Shown here in pieces: positions 31,340 through 41,409 of a stretch of DNA of 64,000 bases. Made by a program: the position numbers and the translations under genes. The notes below the pieces were generated by a model that worked only from the letters and a program-made list of their open reading frames with translations, ran no database searches and had not been told where the DNA came from. Each line of letters begins with the position of its first letter. The first letter of the stretch is position 1. Source of the DNA: Mixta sp. Marseille-Q2659 (GTDB taxonomy: Bacteria; Pseudomonadota; Gammaproteobacteria; Enterobacterales; Enterobacteriaceae); the NCBI RefSeq assembly GCF_940807255.1, contig NZ_CALNWY010000006.1, positions 125,389 through 189,388 on the forward strand, in the 5' to 3' direction.

Positions 31340-33733
31340 TTAATTACCACCGAACATATCTTTGATCCAACCGGCAACGCCGTCGCTTTCCTGCTTCTGT
31401 TGCTGTTGCTGCTGGGGAGCCTGCTGCTGTTGCTGTTGCTCCATCTGCTGCTGCATCTGCTGTTGCTGCATTTGCTGCTGTTGCATCTGCTGCTGGCACA
31501 GCGCGTTGGCATCGGTGGTCCAGACCGGCAGCGTACGCCAGCCGCTGCTGCCGTCGCAAACAAAGTTACCGGCTGAATCAACCGCCATCGAGGCAATATC
31601 TTCCGGCGGCGTCAGCATCAGCGGCATCGGCGACTGGTTCTCCAGATAGCGGCGATAGAGCTGCATCGCGCCGGATGAACCGTACAGCTTCGTCGGCTGG
31701 TTGTTATCGCGGCCAACCCAGGTAATGGCGACCTCTTTGCCATCCACACCGGCAAACCAGCTATCGACCTGATTGTTGGTGGTACCGGTCTTACCCGCCA
31801 GATGCGCATTAGGATATTTCGCGCCCAGCGCCCGCGCCGTACCGCGCGCCGCCACCTGCTGCATGGTATAGAGCGTCAGGTAGGCCGCCTGCGCCGGCTC
31901 GACACGTTCCGCCTGCGGGAAGCTCTGATACAGCACGCTGCCATCTTCCGCAATCACCGAACGCACGGCGGAAAGCGGTGCGCGGTTACCGCCGCTGGCG
32001 ATCGACTGGAACGCCTGCGCCACTTCAATCGGCGTCAGGTTCAGCGCGCCCAGCAGCATCGCAGGCACCGGATGCAGCTGATCTTTCGGCAGGCCCAGCT
32101 TAACCCAGGTGTTTACCACGTTATCCAGCCCCAGCGTCATGCCCAGGTTTACCGTTGGCACGTTCATTGAGTTGGTCAGCGCATCCACCAGCATCACTTT
32201 TCCGCTAAAGCGATGATCGTCGTTCTGCGGTTTCCAGACCTGGCCGTTCGGCTGCTTAAGCGCAATCGGCTCATCGGCAATCCAGGTATTCAGGCGATAG
32301 GTATCCGGCTGCGACAGCGCCGTCAGGTAAGTGGCGGGCTTGGCCAGCGAGCCGATAGAGCGGCGCGCCTGCATTGCGCGGTTGTAACCGGCAAACTGCG
32401 GATCGGCACCGCCGACCATGGCACGTACTTCACCGCTGAAGCGGTCGACAATCACCATCGCGGTTTCCAGATCTTTCAGGCCACGCTGTTTTTTCAGCGT
32501 TGGAATACCCTCTTCCACCGCCTTTTCCGCCGCGTCCTGCGAAACCGGATCGAGCGTGGTGAAGATCTTCACGCCGGAAAGATCTTTGATTTTATCGCCC
32601 ATCTTCGCCTGCAGCTCGCCACGCACCATCTGCATAAAGGCTGGCTGCGGCGTAATGACGCCGCCTTTCGGCTGCACGCCGAGCGGTCGGGCGCTCAGCA
32701 TGTCATACAGCTCCTGATCGATAACTTTTTGCTGCTGCAACAGGCGCAATACCAGGTTGCGGCGCTCCAGTGCCAGCTTCGGATTACGCCACGGGTTATA
32801 GAGCGACGCGCCTTTTACCATGCCGACCAGCAGCGCCTGCTGATCGAGGCTCAGCTCTTCCACCGGACGACCAAAGTAATAGAGACTCGCCAGCGGGAAG
32901 CCACGGATCTGATCGTTGCCCGCCTGACCGAGGTAAACCTCGTTCAGATAAAGCTCCAGGATGCGATCTTTGCTGTAGCGCGCATCCATAATCAGCGCCA
33001 TATAGGCTTCATTAGCTTTACGCCACAGTGAGCGCTTGTTGGTGAGGAACAGGTTTTTCACCAGCTGTTGCGTCAGCGTACTGCCGCCCTGCACCGCACG
33101 ACCGGCGGTCAGGTTCGCCAGGAAAGCGCGGCCAATGGAGTAAAAACTGATGCCATCATGCTCGTAAAAATGGCGGTCTTCGGTGGCGATCAGTGTATCA
33201 ACCAGCAGATCGGGGAAACCGGCGCGCGGCACAAACAGGCGCTGCTCGCCGTTAGGCGACTGCAGCATAGTGATCAGACGCGGATCGAGACGGAAGAAGC
33301 CGAAATCACGTCCGTTATCGAGGTTTTTGATTTCATTCAGCGTGCCGTCACTAAAAGTCAGACGTGCGCGAATCTGCCCTTCTTTACTGTCGGGAAAATC
33401 AAACGGACGCCGGATCATTTCGATGCTGTTCGCCTGCACGGTAAACTCGCCCGGACGCGTCATGCGCGTAACCTGGCGGTACTGCGTGCCTTCCAGCAGC
33501 GCGATCATCTCTTTTTTGTTATAGGCCATGCCCGGCTCAAGGTTGACCATACGACCATAAACCGCCGCGGGCAGCTGCCAGACTTTGCCGTCGATGCGGC
33601 TGCGGATTTCTGAATCGAGGTAAACGCCGTAGGCGGCCATTACCACCACGCCGACAATAAATAGCTTAATTAGCCATCCCAGCCATTTTCTTTTTTTGCT
33701 GCGCGGCGGCCGCCCTTTTCCTTTACGTGGCAC
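31340..33733 (-). CDS. mrcB: Penicillin-binding protein 1b (short, beta-type form)
   Basis: PBP1b polymerises and crosslinks peptidoglycan as a bifunctional glycosyltransferase/transpeptidase. The open reading from GTG 33733 gives 797 residues: a basic tail, one membrane helix ([20 protein letters not shown]), a UB2H domain that binds LpoB, GT51 with [12 protein letters not shown] and [12 protein letters not shown], and the transpeptidase with SxxK Ser in [17 protein letters not shown] in TNSMNVPT and KTGTT. GTG corresponds to the internal Met46 start of E. coli PBP1b-beta. It is preceded by a strong AGGAGG eight bases away. The alpha-form N-terminus upstream is cut off by an amber codon. The C-terminus is Gln-rich. 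Confidence 0.95.
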   Translation of the reverse strand: MPRKGKGRPPRSKKRKWLGWLIKLFIVGVVVMAAYGVYLDSEIRSRIDGKVWQLPAAVYGRMVNLEPGMAYNKKEMIALLEGTQYRQVTRMTRPGEFTVQANSIEMIRRPFDFPDSKEGQIRARLTFSDGTLNEIKNLDNGRDFGFFRLDPRLITMLQSPNGEQRLFVPRAGFPDLLVDTLIATEDRHFYEHDGISFYSIGRAFLANLTAGRAVQGGSTLTQQLVKNLFLTNKRSLWRKANEAYMALIMDARYSKDRILELYLNEVYLGQAGNDQIRGFPLASLYYFGRPVEELSLDQQALLVGMVKGASLYNPWRNPKLALERRNLVLRLLQQQKVIDQELYDMLSARPLGVQPKGGVITPQPAFMQMVRGELQAKMGDKIKDLSGVKIFTTLDPVSQDAAEKAVEEGIPTLKKQRGLKDLETAMVIVDRFSGEVRAMVGGADPQFAGYNRAMQARRSIGSLAKPATYLTALSQPDTYRLNTWIADEPIALKQPNGQVWKPQNDDHRFSGKVMLVDALTNSMNVPTVNLGMTLGLDNVVNTWVKLGLPKDQLHPVPAMLLGALNLTPIEVAQAFQSIASGGNRAPLSAVRSVIAEDGSVLYQSFPQAERVEPAQAAYLTLYTMQQVAARGTARALGAKYPNAHLAGKTGTTNNQVDSWFAGVDGKEVAITWVGRDNNQPTKLYGSSGAMQLYRRYLENQSPMPLMLTPPEDIASMAVDSAGNFVCDGSSGWRTLPVWTTDANALCQQQMQQQQMQQQQMQQQMEQQQQQQAPQQQQQQKQESDGVAGWIKDMFGGN
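31391..31495 (-). repeat. Gln/Met-rich codon repeat in the mrcB C-terminus
   Basis: Thirty-five codons shortly before the stop encode runs of three to six Gln separated by Met, Glu, Ala-Pro or Lys, built mainly from CAG, CAA and ATG. QQQQM recurs almost exactly. E. coli PBP1b has a shorter Gln/Pro-rich stretch in the same place, so this is a length-variable periplasmic tail before the conserved [13 protein letters not shown] end. Confidence 0.9.
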
Positions 33734-33745
33734 CGGTCTTTCCTC

Positions 33746-33868
33746 CTAGTAATCATCATTCTGTTCGTCGTTATATTCTTCCCTGCGGCGTCCCTGTCCA
33801 CCGGTTTGACGTGGCGGTTTAGGCTGTTTCCCTTTGCGCCCGATAGGTTCGCGATCGTTCCCAGACAT
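33746..33868 (-). pseudogene. Remnant N-terminus of the PBP1b alpha form, ending in an amber codon
   Basis: A 40-codon reading starts at ATG 33868 with MSGNDREPIGRKGKQPKPPR and ends NDEQNDDY then TAG (33748-33746). It aligns with the E. coli PBP1b alpha N-terminus (MAGNDREPIGRKGK...DDYEDEEP) with no length change, and after the TAG the same frame runs straight into mrcB. A single substitution in a Glu codon (GAG to TAG) explains it. The TAG overlaps the ribosome-binding site of the short form (TAGGAGG). It may still act as a translated leader peptide. Confidence 0.85.
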
Positions 33869-33965
33869 TCGTTTCATTTCTCCAGGGATGGCCCGTTCAC
33901 AAGGCCGGTTACTCTGTTCTTACTGCATCAATTCGAAAAGCAGAACCCTCTGAAAGCAGCGTTGC

Positions 33966-36407
33966 TTACTGCGGCGGCGCATACTTTTTGGTACGGCGCG
34001 TCGGTAAGGCGTTGGCCGGGTCATCAGGCCAGGCATGTTTTGGATAACGCCCTTTCATCTCTTTTTGCACTTGCGGATATGCACCCTGCCAAAACGCCGC
34101 CAGATCGCGCGTAATCTGCAACGGTCGCTGCGCGGGCGATAACAGCTCCAGCACCAGCGCCACGCGCCCTTCCGCAATGGCTGGGTTTTGCGCCTCGCCG
34201 AACATCTCTTGCAGACGTACCGCCAGCGCGGGCGGCTTTTCACTATCGTAACGAATCGGCAGTCGGCTGCCGGTCGGCACAGTGTAGTGAGTTGGTAACG
34301 CACTATCCAGCCGCTGACGCTGTGACCATGTCAGCAAATGTAATAATGCGCTGACAAGGCTGATTTGACGCAGCCCTCTCATATCGCGCACGCCATTCAT
34401 TTCCGGCAACAGCCAGCTCTCCAGCGTGGCAAGCAGCGCGTCATCATCCATCACCGGCCATTTTTCTTCCGGCAGCCACTGCGCGGCGCACTGAAGACGC
34501 AGACGCAGCTGCTGCGCCTCCGGCGTCCAGTTTAGCACCGCCAGCCCTTTTTCCCGGATCCAGCGCAGCATTGCCGGATGCAGCACTTCAGTATCCGGCT
34601 TCGCCAGCGGCTGCGATTTCAGCGCCAGCACGCCGATTTTATCGCGCTGCCAGGCGCGCAGCGTGCCTTTCACCTCATCCCATTCAATATCGGTTTCGCT
34701 GCGTACCAGCGCCGGACAATCGCGCTGCAGCGCCATAATCTCTACCGGCAGCGCCAGCAAAATACGCGCTTCAGCCTGCGCATCGCCCTGTAACAGCAGC
34801 GGCGCGATCAGCCACTCATGACGCGTCAGGCCATCATCGTGATCGAGCATCGCGCCGGGGCCGCCAGCCAGCTGGTAGCGCCCGCTTTCGCCGCGCCGCC
34901 GCGCCAGACGATCGGGAAAAGCCTGCGCTAACAGCATCGGTGCCAGCGCACCGTCGGGCTGTCCGCCCTGGCTGTTCAGGCGCTTTAGCAGCTGACGCGA
35001 GCGCTGTTGCCAGCCGGCATGCGCCGTAAACAGATGATCGAGCAGGTTACGGCTGCCCTGCCGCGGCGGTTCCTCCAGCATGGCCACCAGCCGGGCGGCG
35101 GTTGCCTGCGCCTGCGCATCTTCGGCGGCGGTGAGCAGCGCGGCCAGGCGCGGCTCGCTGCCCAGTTTCGCCATCATGCGTCCTTTACTGGTCAGCTGGC
35201 CGTTTTCGCCAATCGCGCCTAATGTGCGCAGCAGCTTTTGCGCCGCCAGCAGCGCGGGCGCGGGCGGCGCGTCGATCCACGTCAGCTGCGCCGCATCCTG
35301 GCAGCCCCACTGCAGCAGCTCGAGCCACAGCGCGCTCAGATCGCTTTGCAAAATTTCCGGTTCGCCCTGAGCGGCGGCGCGTTCCGCCTGTTCACGACTG
35401 ATTAAATGCAGGCAGATGCCGGGCGACAAACGACCGGCGCGTCCGGCGCGCTGCGTCATCGACGCCTGGCTGATGCGCTGGGTTTGCAGCCGCGTAATGC
35501 CGCTGCGCGCATCGAAACGCGCCGAACGTTCCAGCGCGCTATCCACCACCAGACGGATGCCGTCGATGGTTAAACTGGTTTCGGCAATATTGGTCGCCAG
35601 CACCACTTTCCGCTTGCCCGCCGGCGCCGGCAAAATGGCACGCCGCTGCGCCGCCAGCGGCAGAGCGCCGTACAAGGGACAGAGTTCAACATCGTCACCG
35701 ACGCGCTGTGCCAGCTGATTTTTTACCCGCTCAATTTCAGCCACGCCGGGCAGAAACAGCAGCAGCGATCCGCTCTCGTCGCGCAGCAGCTGCGCCACTT
35801 CCCGCGCTACCGCCTCATCAAAGCGAAGCTGGGCTGGCAGGCTGGCGTAACGGCGCTCGACCGGAAAACTGCGCCCTTCCGAGACAATCAGCGGCGCGTT
35901 GGGCAGACGCGCGCTTAAGCGCGCATTGTCCAGCGTGGCGGACATGATCAGCAGGCGCAGATCGTCACGCAGCCCCTGCTGCACATCCAGCAGCAGCGCC
36001 AGCGCCAGATCCGCCTGTAAGCTACGCTCGTGAAATTCATCGAGGATCACCAGCCCGACGCCGTCCAGCATTGGATCCTGCTGCAGCATGCGCGTCAAAA
36101 TCCCTTCGGTCACCACTTCCAGCCGGGTTGTCGGCCCGACGCGGCTCTCGCCGCGCATACGATAGCCGACCGTCGCGCCCGGCTCTTCGCCGAGCTGCTC
36201 AGCCAGACGTTGCGCGACGTTGCGCGCCGCCAGGCGGCGTGGCTCCAGCATAATGATGCGTCCGACAATAGCGCCCTGACGTAACAATTGCAGCGGCAGC
36301 CAGGTCGATTTCCCTGCTCCTGTCGGGGCGGCCAGTAAGACCTGCGGCGCCTGTTTTAACGCCGCCAGCACTTCAGGCAGCACGGCGCTTACCGGTAACT
36401 CACTCAA
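33966..36407 (-). CDS. hrpB: ATP-dependent DExH-box RNA helicase HrpB
   Basis: HrpB is a DEAH/DExH helicase of uncertain substrate in enterobacteria. The 813 residues (E. coli about 810-824) carry Walker A APTGAGKSTWLPLQ near 28, the DExH motif LVILDEFHERS near 120, motif III IMSATLD and motif VI SMTQRAGRAGR near 320. An HrpB-specific C-terminal domain ends GRYPKHAWPDDPANALPTRRTKKY. The start is a TTG at 36407 giving MSELPVSAVLPEVL, which matches the family N-terminus. It is divergent from thpR, and mrcB follows on the same strand. Confidence 0.95.
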   Translation of the reverse strand: MSELPVSAVLPEVLAALKQAPQVLLAAPTGAGKSTWLPLQLLRQGAIVGRIIMLEPRRLAARNVAQRLAEQLGEEPGATVGYRMRGESRVGPTTRLEVVTEGILTRMLQQDPMLDGVGLVILDEFHERSLQADLALALLLDVQQGLRDDLRLLIMSATLDNARLSARLPNAPLIVSEGRSFPVERRYASLPAQLRFDEAVAREVAQLLRDESGSLLLFLPGVAEIERVKNQLAQRVGDDVELCPLYGALPLAAQRRAILPAPAGKRKVVLATNIAETSLTIDGIRLVVDSALERSARFDARSGITRLQTQRISQASMTQRAGRAGRLSPGICLHLISREQAERAAAQGEPEILQSDLSALWLELLQWGCQDAAQLTWIDAPPAPALLAAQKLLRTLGAIGENGQLTSKGRMMAKLGSEPRLAALLTAAEDAQAQATAARLVAMLEEPPRQGSRNLLDHLFTAHAGWQQRSRQLLKRLNSQGGQPDGALAPMLLAQAFPDRLARRRGESGRYQLAGGPGAMLDHDDGLTRHEWLIAPLLLQGDAQAEARILLALPVEIMALQRDCPALVRSETDIEWDEVKGTLRAWQRDKIGVLALKSQPLAKPDTEVLHPAMLRWIREKGLAVLNWTPEAQQLRLRLQCAAQWLPEEKWPVMDDDALLATLESWLLPEMNGVRDMRGLRQISLVSALLHLLTWSQRQRLDSALPTHYTVPTGSRLPIRYDSEKPPALAVRLQEMFGEAQNPAIAEGRVALVLELLSPAQRPLQITRDLAAFWQGAYPQVQKEMKGRYPKHAWPDDPANALPTRRTKKYAPPQ

Positions 36408-36530
36408 ACGAAACTCCGTCCAGCATTGGTTTTATAATGGTGCGCATTGTAGCATTCCCCGATGTTGTTTACCGGAGCGCGTTTTGACCGCTCCTTATCT
36501 GTACCGGACACGGTTTACCGGAGGCAATTT

Positions 36531-37064
36531 ATGAGCGCAGGCCGTCTTTTTTTCGGCATCGGACTCCCGGCGTCCTTACAACAGCAGCTGGTCCGCTGGC
36601 GCGCCGAACAGTTTCCTGAAGATGCTGGCCGTCCGGTTGTCGCCGCCAGCCTGCATATTACGCTGGCATTCCTGGGCGAAATCAGCGATGAGAAGGCGCA
36701 GGGGCTACAGCGGCTGGCCGGACGTATTCGTCAGCGCCCGTTCACGCTCGACCTGGACGACGCAGGCCACTGGCCGCGTCCCGGCGTGGTCTGGCTCGGC
36801 TGTCGTCAGGCACCGCGCGGTCTGCTGCAGCTGGCGGAGATGCTGCGATCTCAGGCAGCGCGCAGCGGCTGTTATCAAAGCCCGCAGCCGTTCCATCCGC
36901 ATATCACGCTGCTGCGTAACGCCACCCGTCCGGTTGCCCTGCCGCCGCGCAATTTTCACTGGCAATTTACCGTCGACCATTTTTCTTTATATCAGTCGGT
37001 ATTTACGCAGGGACGAACCCGCTATCGCGCGCTGCAAAGCTGGCCGCTACAGGAGAATGAATGA
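36531..37064 (+). CDS. thpR: RNA 2',3'-cyclic phosphodiesterase ThpR (LigT)
   Basis: ThpR hydrolyses 2',3'-cyclic phosphate ends and in vitro can join tRNA halves through a 2'-5' bond. The ATG at 36531, preceded by GGAGGCAATTT, gives 177 residues, the usual size. The two catalytic HxTx motifs are HITL at about residue 42 and again in FHPHITLLR near 125. An upstream extension to 36462 is not conserved. The end overlaps the sfsA start as ATGA, so the two are translationally coupled. Confidence 0.94.
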   Translation: MSAGRLFFGIGLPASLQQQLVRWRAEQFPEDAGRPVVAASLHITLAFLGEISDEKAQGLQRLAGRIRQRPFTLDLDDAGHWPRPGVVWLGCRQAPRGLLQLAEMLRSQAARSGCYQSPQPFHPHITLLRNATRPVALPPRNFHWQFTVDHFSLYQSVFTQGRTRYRALQSWPLQENE

Positions 37065-37765
37065 AATTTGAACCAGCGCTGCGTCCGGCGCGCCTGATAA
37101 GCCGCTACAAACGCTTTCTGGCCGATGTGGTAACGCCGGATGGCGAGACCTTTACCCTGCACTGCGCCAATACCGGCGCGATGACCGGTTGCGCTACGCC
37201 TGGTGATACCGTCTGGTACTCCACTTCCGCCAGCCTGACGCGCAAATATCCCCACAGCTGGGAACTCACCGAGACGCAGGATGGTCATATCATCTGCGTT
37301 AATACCCTGCGCGCGAACCAGCTGGTGCGCGAGGCGCTGGCGGTCAATGCGATTACGGAATTATCTGGTTACGAGAATCTGCGTGCTGAAGTGAAATACG
37401 GTGCAGAACGTAGCCGTATCGATTTTCTGCTTCAGGCGCATAACAGGCCTGAGTGCTATATTGAAGTGAAATCCGTAACGCTGTTACAGCAGGGTAAAGG
37501 GTACTTTCCGGATGCGGTGACCGTGCGCGGCCAAAAGCACCTGCGCGAACTGGCCAGCATCGCTCAACGGGGCGAACGCGCGGTTATGTTATTTACTGTT
37601 TTGCACTCGGGGATTGAGGACGTTTCCCCCGCGCGTCATATCGACGCACGTTACGCAGAACAACTGGCACAGGCACAACAGAGCGGGGTGGAAATCCTCT
37701 GTTATAAGGCGCAGTTATCACCGGCAGGCATGTGGCTGAATCAGCAGATAAACCTGGCGTTGTAA
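37061..37765 (+). CDS. sfsA: SfsA, putative DNA-binding / nuclease-like protein
   Basis: SfsA was named for stimulating maltose genes when overexpressed; its true role is unsettled. The 234 residues equal the E. coli length. An N-terminal OB-like part contains [21 protein letters not shown] and [13 protein letters not shown], and the C-terminal part has a PD-(D/E)xK-like pattern ([21 protein letters not shown]) typical of nucleases. It lies in the conserved order thpR-sfsA-dksA-gluQ. The 176 bases before dksA hold the dksA promoter region and no gene. Confidence 0.95.
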   Translation: MKFEPALRPARLISRYKRFLADVVTPDGETFTLHCANTGAMTGCATPGDTVWYSTSASLTRKYPHSWELTETQDGHIICVNTLRANQLVREALAVNAITELSGYENLRAEVKYGAERSRIDFLLQAHNRPECYIEVKSVTLLQQGKGYFPDAVTVRGQKHLRELASIAQRGERAVMLFTVLHSGIEDVSPARHIDARYAEQLAQAQQSGVEILCYKAQLSPAGMWLNQQINLAL

Positions 37766-37941
37766 TATTTAGTGCGATTTGCTGTGATAGAAAGTAGCGT
37801 CGCGCTAAATACGCTGTTCCTCACAGGCTTGTCAAGGCATGTTCAGGAATAATTGCCAACCTTGACTGCTTCTGTTATTTATAGCGGCCTGTTTTTTTCC
37901 CCACTGGGGATCGATAGTGCGTGTTATCCAGGAGAAACAAC

Positions 37942-38397
37942 ATGCAAGAAGGGCAAAACCGTAAAACATCGTCCCTGAGTATTCTCGCCATCGCTGGGGT
38001 GGAGCCGTACCAGGAGAAGCCGGGCGAAGAGTATATGAACGAAGCCCAGCTGTCGCACTTCAGGAAGATTCTCGAAGCGTGGCGTAATCAACTCAGGGAT
38101 GAAGTAGATCGTACGGTATCTCATATGCAGGACGAAGCAGCGAACTTCCCGGATCCGGTCGACCGTGCCGCCCAGGAAGAAGAGTTCAGCCTTGAACTGC
38201 GTAACCGCGATCGCGAGCGTAAACTGATCAAAAAGATCGAGAAGACCCTGAAAAAGGTAGAAGACGACGATTTCGGCTACTGTGAATCCTGTGGCGTTGA
38301 AATCGGTATCCGTCGCCTTGAAGCGCGTCCAACCGCCGATCTTTGCATCGATTGTAAAACGCTGGCGGAAATCCGCGAAAAACAGATGGCCGGCTAA
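37942..38397 (+). CDS. dksA: RNA polymerase-binding transcription factor DksA
   Basis: DksA enters the secondary channel of RNA polymerase and with ppGpp represses rRNA and activates amino acid promoters. The 151 residues equal the E. coli length. The coiled-coil tip contains the functional Asp pair region [14 protein letters not shown] near 70-83, and the zinc finger has cysteines in [10 protein letters not shown] and [10 protein letters not shown] (near 114, 117, 135, 138). The start at 37942 follows CCAGGAGAAACAAC. It is followed after 63 bases by gluQ. Confidence 0.98.
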   Translation: MQEGQNRKTSSLSILAIAGVEPYQEKPGEEYMNEAQLSHFRKILEAWRNQLRDEVDRTVSHMQDEAANFPDPVDRAAQEEEFSLELRNRDRERKLIKKIEKTLKKVEDDDFGYCESCGVEIGIRRLEARPTADLCIDCKTLAEIREKQMAG

Positions 38398-38460
38398 CGG
38401 CACGTGACATGCAGCGGGCGCGGGTTCTTCCCGTCCCGCTGTTATTGCGTGAAAGCGGTT

Positions 38461-39384
38461 ATGTCTCCCTGTATCGGACGTTTTGCTCCCTCCCCTTCTG
38501 GTGAACTTCACTTCGGCTCGCTAATTGCCGCGCTTGGCAGCTGGCTGCATGCCCGCGCGCAGGGCGGCCGCTGGCTGGTGCGCATCGAAGATATCGATCC
38601 GCCGCGTGAAGTTCCCGGCGCTGCCAATACCATTCTGTCTCAGCTGGAACATTACGGCCTCTATTGGGACGGCGATGTGCTGTGGCAGTCGCAGCGTCAT
38701 GAAGCCTACCGCGAAGCGCTGGCCTGGCTGCGCGAGCATCGGCAAAGCTATTACTGCACCTGTACCCGCAGCCGAATCCAGCAGCTTGGCGGTTTTTATG
38801 ATGGCCACTGTCGCGATTTGCATCTGGGGCCGCAGCAGGCGGCGCTGCGTCTGCGTCAGCGCGAACCGGTGTATCAGTTTCACGATCTTTTGCGCGGCGA
38901 CGTGCGCGTTGATAAAGCGCTGGCGGAAGAGGATTTTATTATCCATCGCCGCGACGGGCTGTTTGCCTATAACCTGGCGGTGGTGGTTGACGATCACTTT
39001 CAGGGCGTAACGGAAATTGTGCGCGGCGCGGATTTGATCGCGCCGACGGTGCGCCAAATCGCGCTCTGGCGCCAGCTGGGCTGGCAAGAACCCGCCTACC
39101 TGCATCTGCCGCTGGTGCTTAACCACGACGGCAATAAGCTCTCAAAGCAGAATCATGCGCCCGCGCTGCCGAACGGCGATCCGCGTCCAGTGCTGATACA
39201 GGCGCTGCGTTTTCTGGGGCAAAGCACGCCGGAAAACTGGCAGGATATCACTACAACAGAGCTGTTAGCGCAGGCCGTTGCCGAGTGGGATTTGGCAAAA
39301 ATGCCGCGCGATAACGCGCTGGCAGCCATTGAAACGACAACACCATTCTCAAATGGTTCGCAACAGGCTATGATTAGCCGCTGA
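38461..39384 (+). CDS. gluQ: Glutamyl-Q tRNA(Asp) synthetase
   Basis: GluQ-RS glutamylates the queuosine base in the anticodon of tRNA(Asp), independent of tRNA charging. The protein is about 307 residues and resembles the catalytic half of GluRS with no anticodon-binding domain. The HIGH-equivalent is [13 protein letters not shown], the zinc ligands are in [12 protein letters not shown] and YDGHCRD, and the KMSKS-equivalent is [11 protein letters not shown]. The start at 38461 ([14 protein letters not shown]) matches the conserved core; an upstream GTG extension is less likely. pcnB follows on the same strand. Confidence 0.94.
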   Translation: MSPCIGRFAPSPSGELHFGSLIAALGSWLHARAQGGRWLVRIEDIDPPREVPGAANTILSQLEHYGLYWDGDVLWQSQRHEAYREALAWLREHRQSYYCTCTRSRIQQLGGFYDGHCRDLHLGPQQAALRLRQREPVYQFHDLLRGDVRVDKALAEEDFIIHRRDGLFAYNLAVVVDDHFQGVTEIVRGADLIAPTVRQIALWRQLGWQEPAYLHLPLVLNHDGNKLSKQNHAPALPNGDPRPVLIQALRFLGQSTPENWQDITTTELLAQAVAEWDLAKMPRDNALAAIETTTPFSNGSQQAMISR

Positions 39385-39421
39385 TTTTACCACCGAATTA
39401 TCGTCATTATCGAGGTGTCCT

Positions 39422-40828
39422 ATTTTTACCCGAGTAGCTAATTTTTGCCGTAAAGTTCTGAGTCGTGAAGACGCGGTGCCGGCAGAGGTTGAGGAAGACG
39501 ACGTGCAGATGACCGTCATCCCTCGTGAAAGTCACAACATCTCGCGCAAAGACATTAGCGAAAACGCCCTTAAAGTCCTTTATCGCCTGAATAAAGCAGG
39601 CTATGAGGCTTATCTGGTGGGCGGTGGTGTCCGTGACCTGCTGCTGGGTAAAGCGCCGAAAGATTTTGATGTGACCACCAACGCAACGCCGGAACAGATG
39701 CGTAAGTTGTTCCGCAACTGCCGTCTGGTTGGCCGTCGTTTCCGTCTGGCTCATGTGATGTTCGGCCCGGAAGTGATCGAAGTCGCCACGTTTCGTGGGC
39801 ACCATCAGGCAGAAGAAGATGCTAACGCCCAGCGCGGCCAGAACGGCATGCTGCTGCGCGACAACATTTTCGGCACCATCGAAGATGACGCCCAGCGCCG
39901 CGATCTCACCATCAACAGCCTCTATTACAGCGTCGCCGATTTTACCGTACGCGATTACGTCGGCGGCCTGCAGGATTTGCAGCAGGGCATTATCCGCCTG
40001 ATCGGCGATCCTGAAACGCGCTATCGCGAAGATCCGGTCAGGATGCTGCGTGTGGTGCGCTTTGCCGCCAAGCTGGATATGACCATTGCGGAAACCACCG
40101 CAGAGCCGATCCCGCGCCTCGCCACGTTGTTAAACGATATTCCCCCGGCGCGCCTGTTTGAGGAAGCGCTGAAGCTGCTGCAGGCGGGCTACGGTTACAA
40201 AACCTATTTGTTACTGCGCGAATACCAGCTGTTCCAGCCGCTGTTCCCGATCCTGAGTCGTGGCTTTACCGAACACAGCGACAGCCAGATGGAACGGATG
40301 CTGGCGCAAGTGCTGAAAAATACCGATACCCGCATTCATAATCAGATGCGGGTCAATCCGGCCTTCCTGTTCGCTGCGATGTTCTGGTATCCGCAACTGG
40401 AGAATGCGCAGCGTATCGCGCAGGAAAGCGGCCTCGCCTACTACGACGCATTCGCGCTGGCGATGAATGACGTACTGGATGAAGCCTGCCGTTCGCTGGC
40501 GATTCCGAAACGCATCACCACGCTGGTGCGCGATATCTGGCAGCTACAGTTGCGCATGTCGCGTCGTCACGGCAAGCGGGCGCTTAAGCTGATGGAGCAT
40601 CCAAAATTCCGCGCCGCTTACGATCTGCTGGCGCTGCGCGCCGAAGTGGAAAACAACCCAGAGCTGCAGCGTCTGGCGAACTGGTGGGGCGAATTCCAGG
40701 CCGCCGCGCCGCCGCAGCAGAATCATATGCTGAGAAATCTTGGCGACGATCCGGCGCCGCGGCGCCGTCAGCGTCGTCCGCGCAAGCGCCCGGCCGCGCC
40801 GCGTCGTGAGAACAGCAGCAACGCATGA
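39422..40828 (+). CDS. pcnB: Poly(A) polymerase I, with non-canonical ATT start
   Basis: PcnB adds 3' poly(A) tails that promote RNA decay and control plasmid copy number. Alignment with the family N-terminus ([15 protein letters not shown]) requires initiation at ATT 39422, five bases after GAGGTG; the first in-frame GTG at 39476 would remove conserved residues. E. coli pcnB is known to use AUU. From there the protein has 468 residues. The nucleotidyltransferase motifs [11 protein letters not shown] and [12 protein letters not shown] lie near residues 70-95, the RNA-binding head domain follows, and the tail is Arg-rich ([11 protein letters not shown]). It overlaps folK by four bases. Confidence 0.95.
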   Translation: MFTRVANFCRKVLSREDAVPAEVEEDDVQMTVIPRESHNISRKDISENALKVLYRLNKAGYEAYLVGGGVRDLLLGKAPKDFDVTTNATPEQMRKLFRNCRLVGRRFRLAHVMFGPEVIEVATFRGHHQAEEDANAQRGQNGMLLRDNIFGTIEDDAQRRDLTINSLYYSVADFTVRDYVGGLQDLQQGIIRLIGDPETRYREDPVRMLRVVRFAAKLDMTIAETTAEPIPRLATLLNDIPPARLFEEALKLLQAGYGYKTYLLLREYQLFQPLFPILSRGFTEHSDSQMERMLAQVLKNTDTRIHNQMRVNPAFLFAAMFWYPQLENAQRIAQESGLAYYDAFALAMNDVLDEACRSLAIPKRITTLVRDIWQLQLRMSRRHGKRALKLMEHPKFRAAYDLLALRAEVENNPELQRLANWWGEFQAAAPPQQNHMLRNLGDDPAPRRRQRRPRKRPAAPRRENSSNA

Positions 40829-41304
40829 ACCGCGTTTACCTTGCCTTAGGTAGTAATCTGGCCGATCCGCTGCATCAGGTGCGTAATGCGCTTGATGCGC
40901 TTAACGCCATTCCGCAAACGCAGCGGGTGGCGGTTTCCTCTTTTTATCGTACGCCGCCTTACGGCCCGCCCGATCAGCCCGATTATCTTAACGCCGCCGT
41001 CGCGCTGGATACGCAGCTGACGCCGGAGGCGCTGCTCGATCATACCCAACGTATTGAGCTGGAACAGGGGCGCGTGCGCAAAGCGGAACGCTGGGGACCG
41101 CGCACGCTGGATCTGGATATTATGCTGTTCGGCGAACAGGTGCTGAACACCGCACGCCTGACGGTGCCCCATTACGATATGCTGAACCGCGCCTTTATGC
41201 TGGTGCCACTGCTGGAACTCGCGCCACAGGCCCGGTTGCCCGATGGCCGCTATCTCGCTGATATTGCCCGCCAGCTTGACTGCAGCGCTATTCTTCCCTG
41301 GTAA
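40825..41304 (+). CDS. folK: 6-hydroxymethyl-7,8-dihydropterin pyrophosphokinase
   Basis: FolK transfers pyrophosphate from ATP to hydroxymethyl-dihydropterin in folate synthesis. The 159 residues equal the E. coli length. The signature [22 protein letters not shown] segment (here [18 protein letters not shown], near 85-102) holds the two magnesium-binding Asp residues, and [20 protein letters not shown] is the pterin loop. The ATG overlaps the pcnB stop as ATGA. panBCD follows after 105 bases. Confidence 0.96.
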   Translation: MNRVYLALGSNLADPLHQVRNALDALNAIPQTQRVAVSSFYRTPPYGPPDQPDYLNAAVALDTQLTPEALLDHTQRIELEQGRVRKAERWGPRTLDLDIMLFGEQVLNTARLTVPHYDMLNRAFMLVPLLELAPQARLPDGRYLADIARQLDCSAILPW

Positions 41305-41409
41305 ATCCGGCGGCGTTCTTCTCAGAATGCTGCCGCTGCGATAAGCCATTTCTCTGAACGTCCCGATCATTTACACTGCGCCAACCAGAAATCAGACGTT
41401 GAGAACGCC

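Noticed and set aside
31274..31576. Plus-strand reading frame rich in Leu opposite the mrcB Gln tract
   Set aside because: Pure antisense of the CAG/CAA codons; Leu runs are a by-product.
32213..33031. Long plus-strand frame of 272 codons opposite mrcB
   Set aside because: Shadow of the transpeptidase/glycosyltransferase coding region with no start signals.
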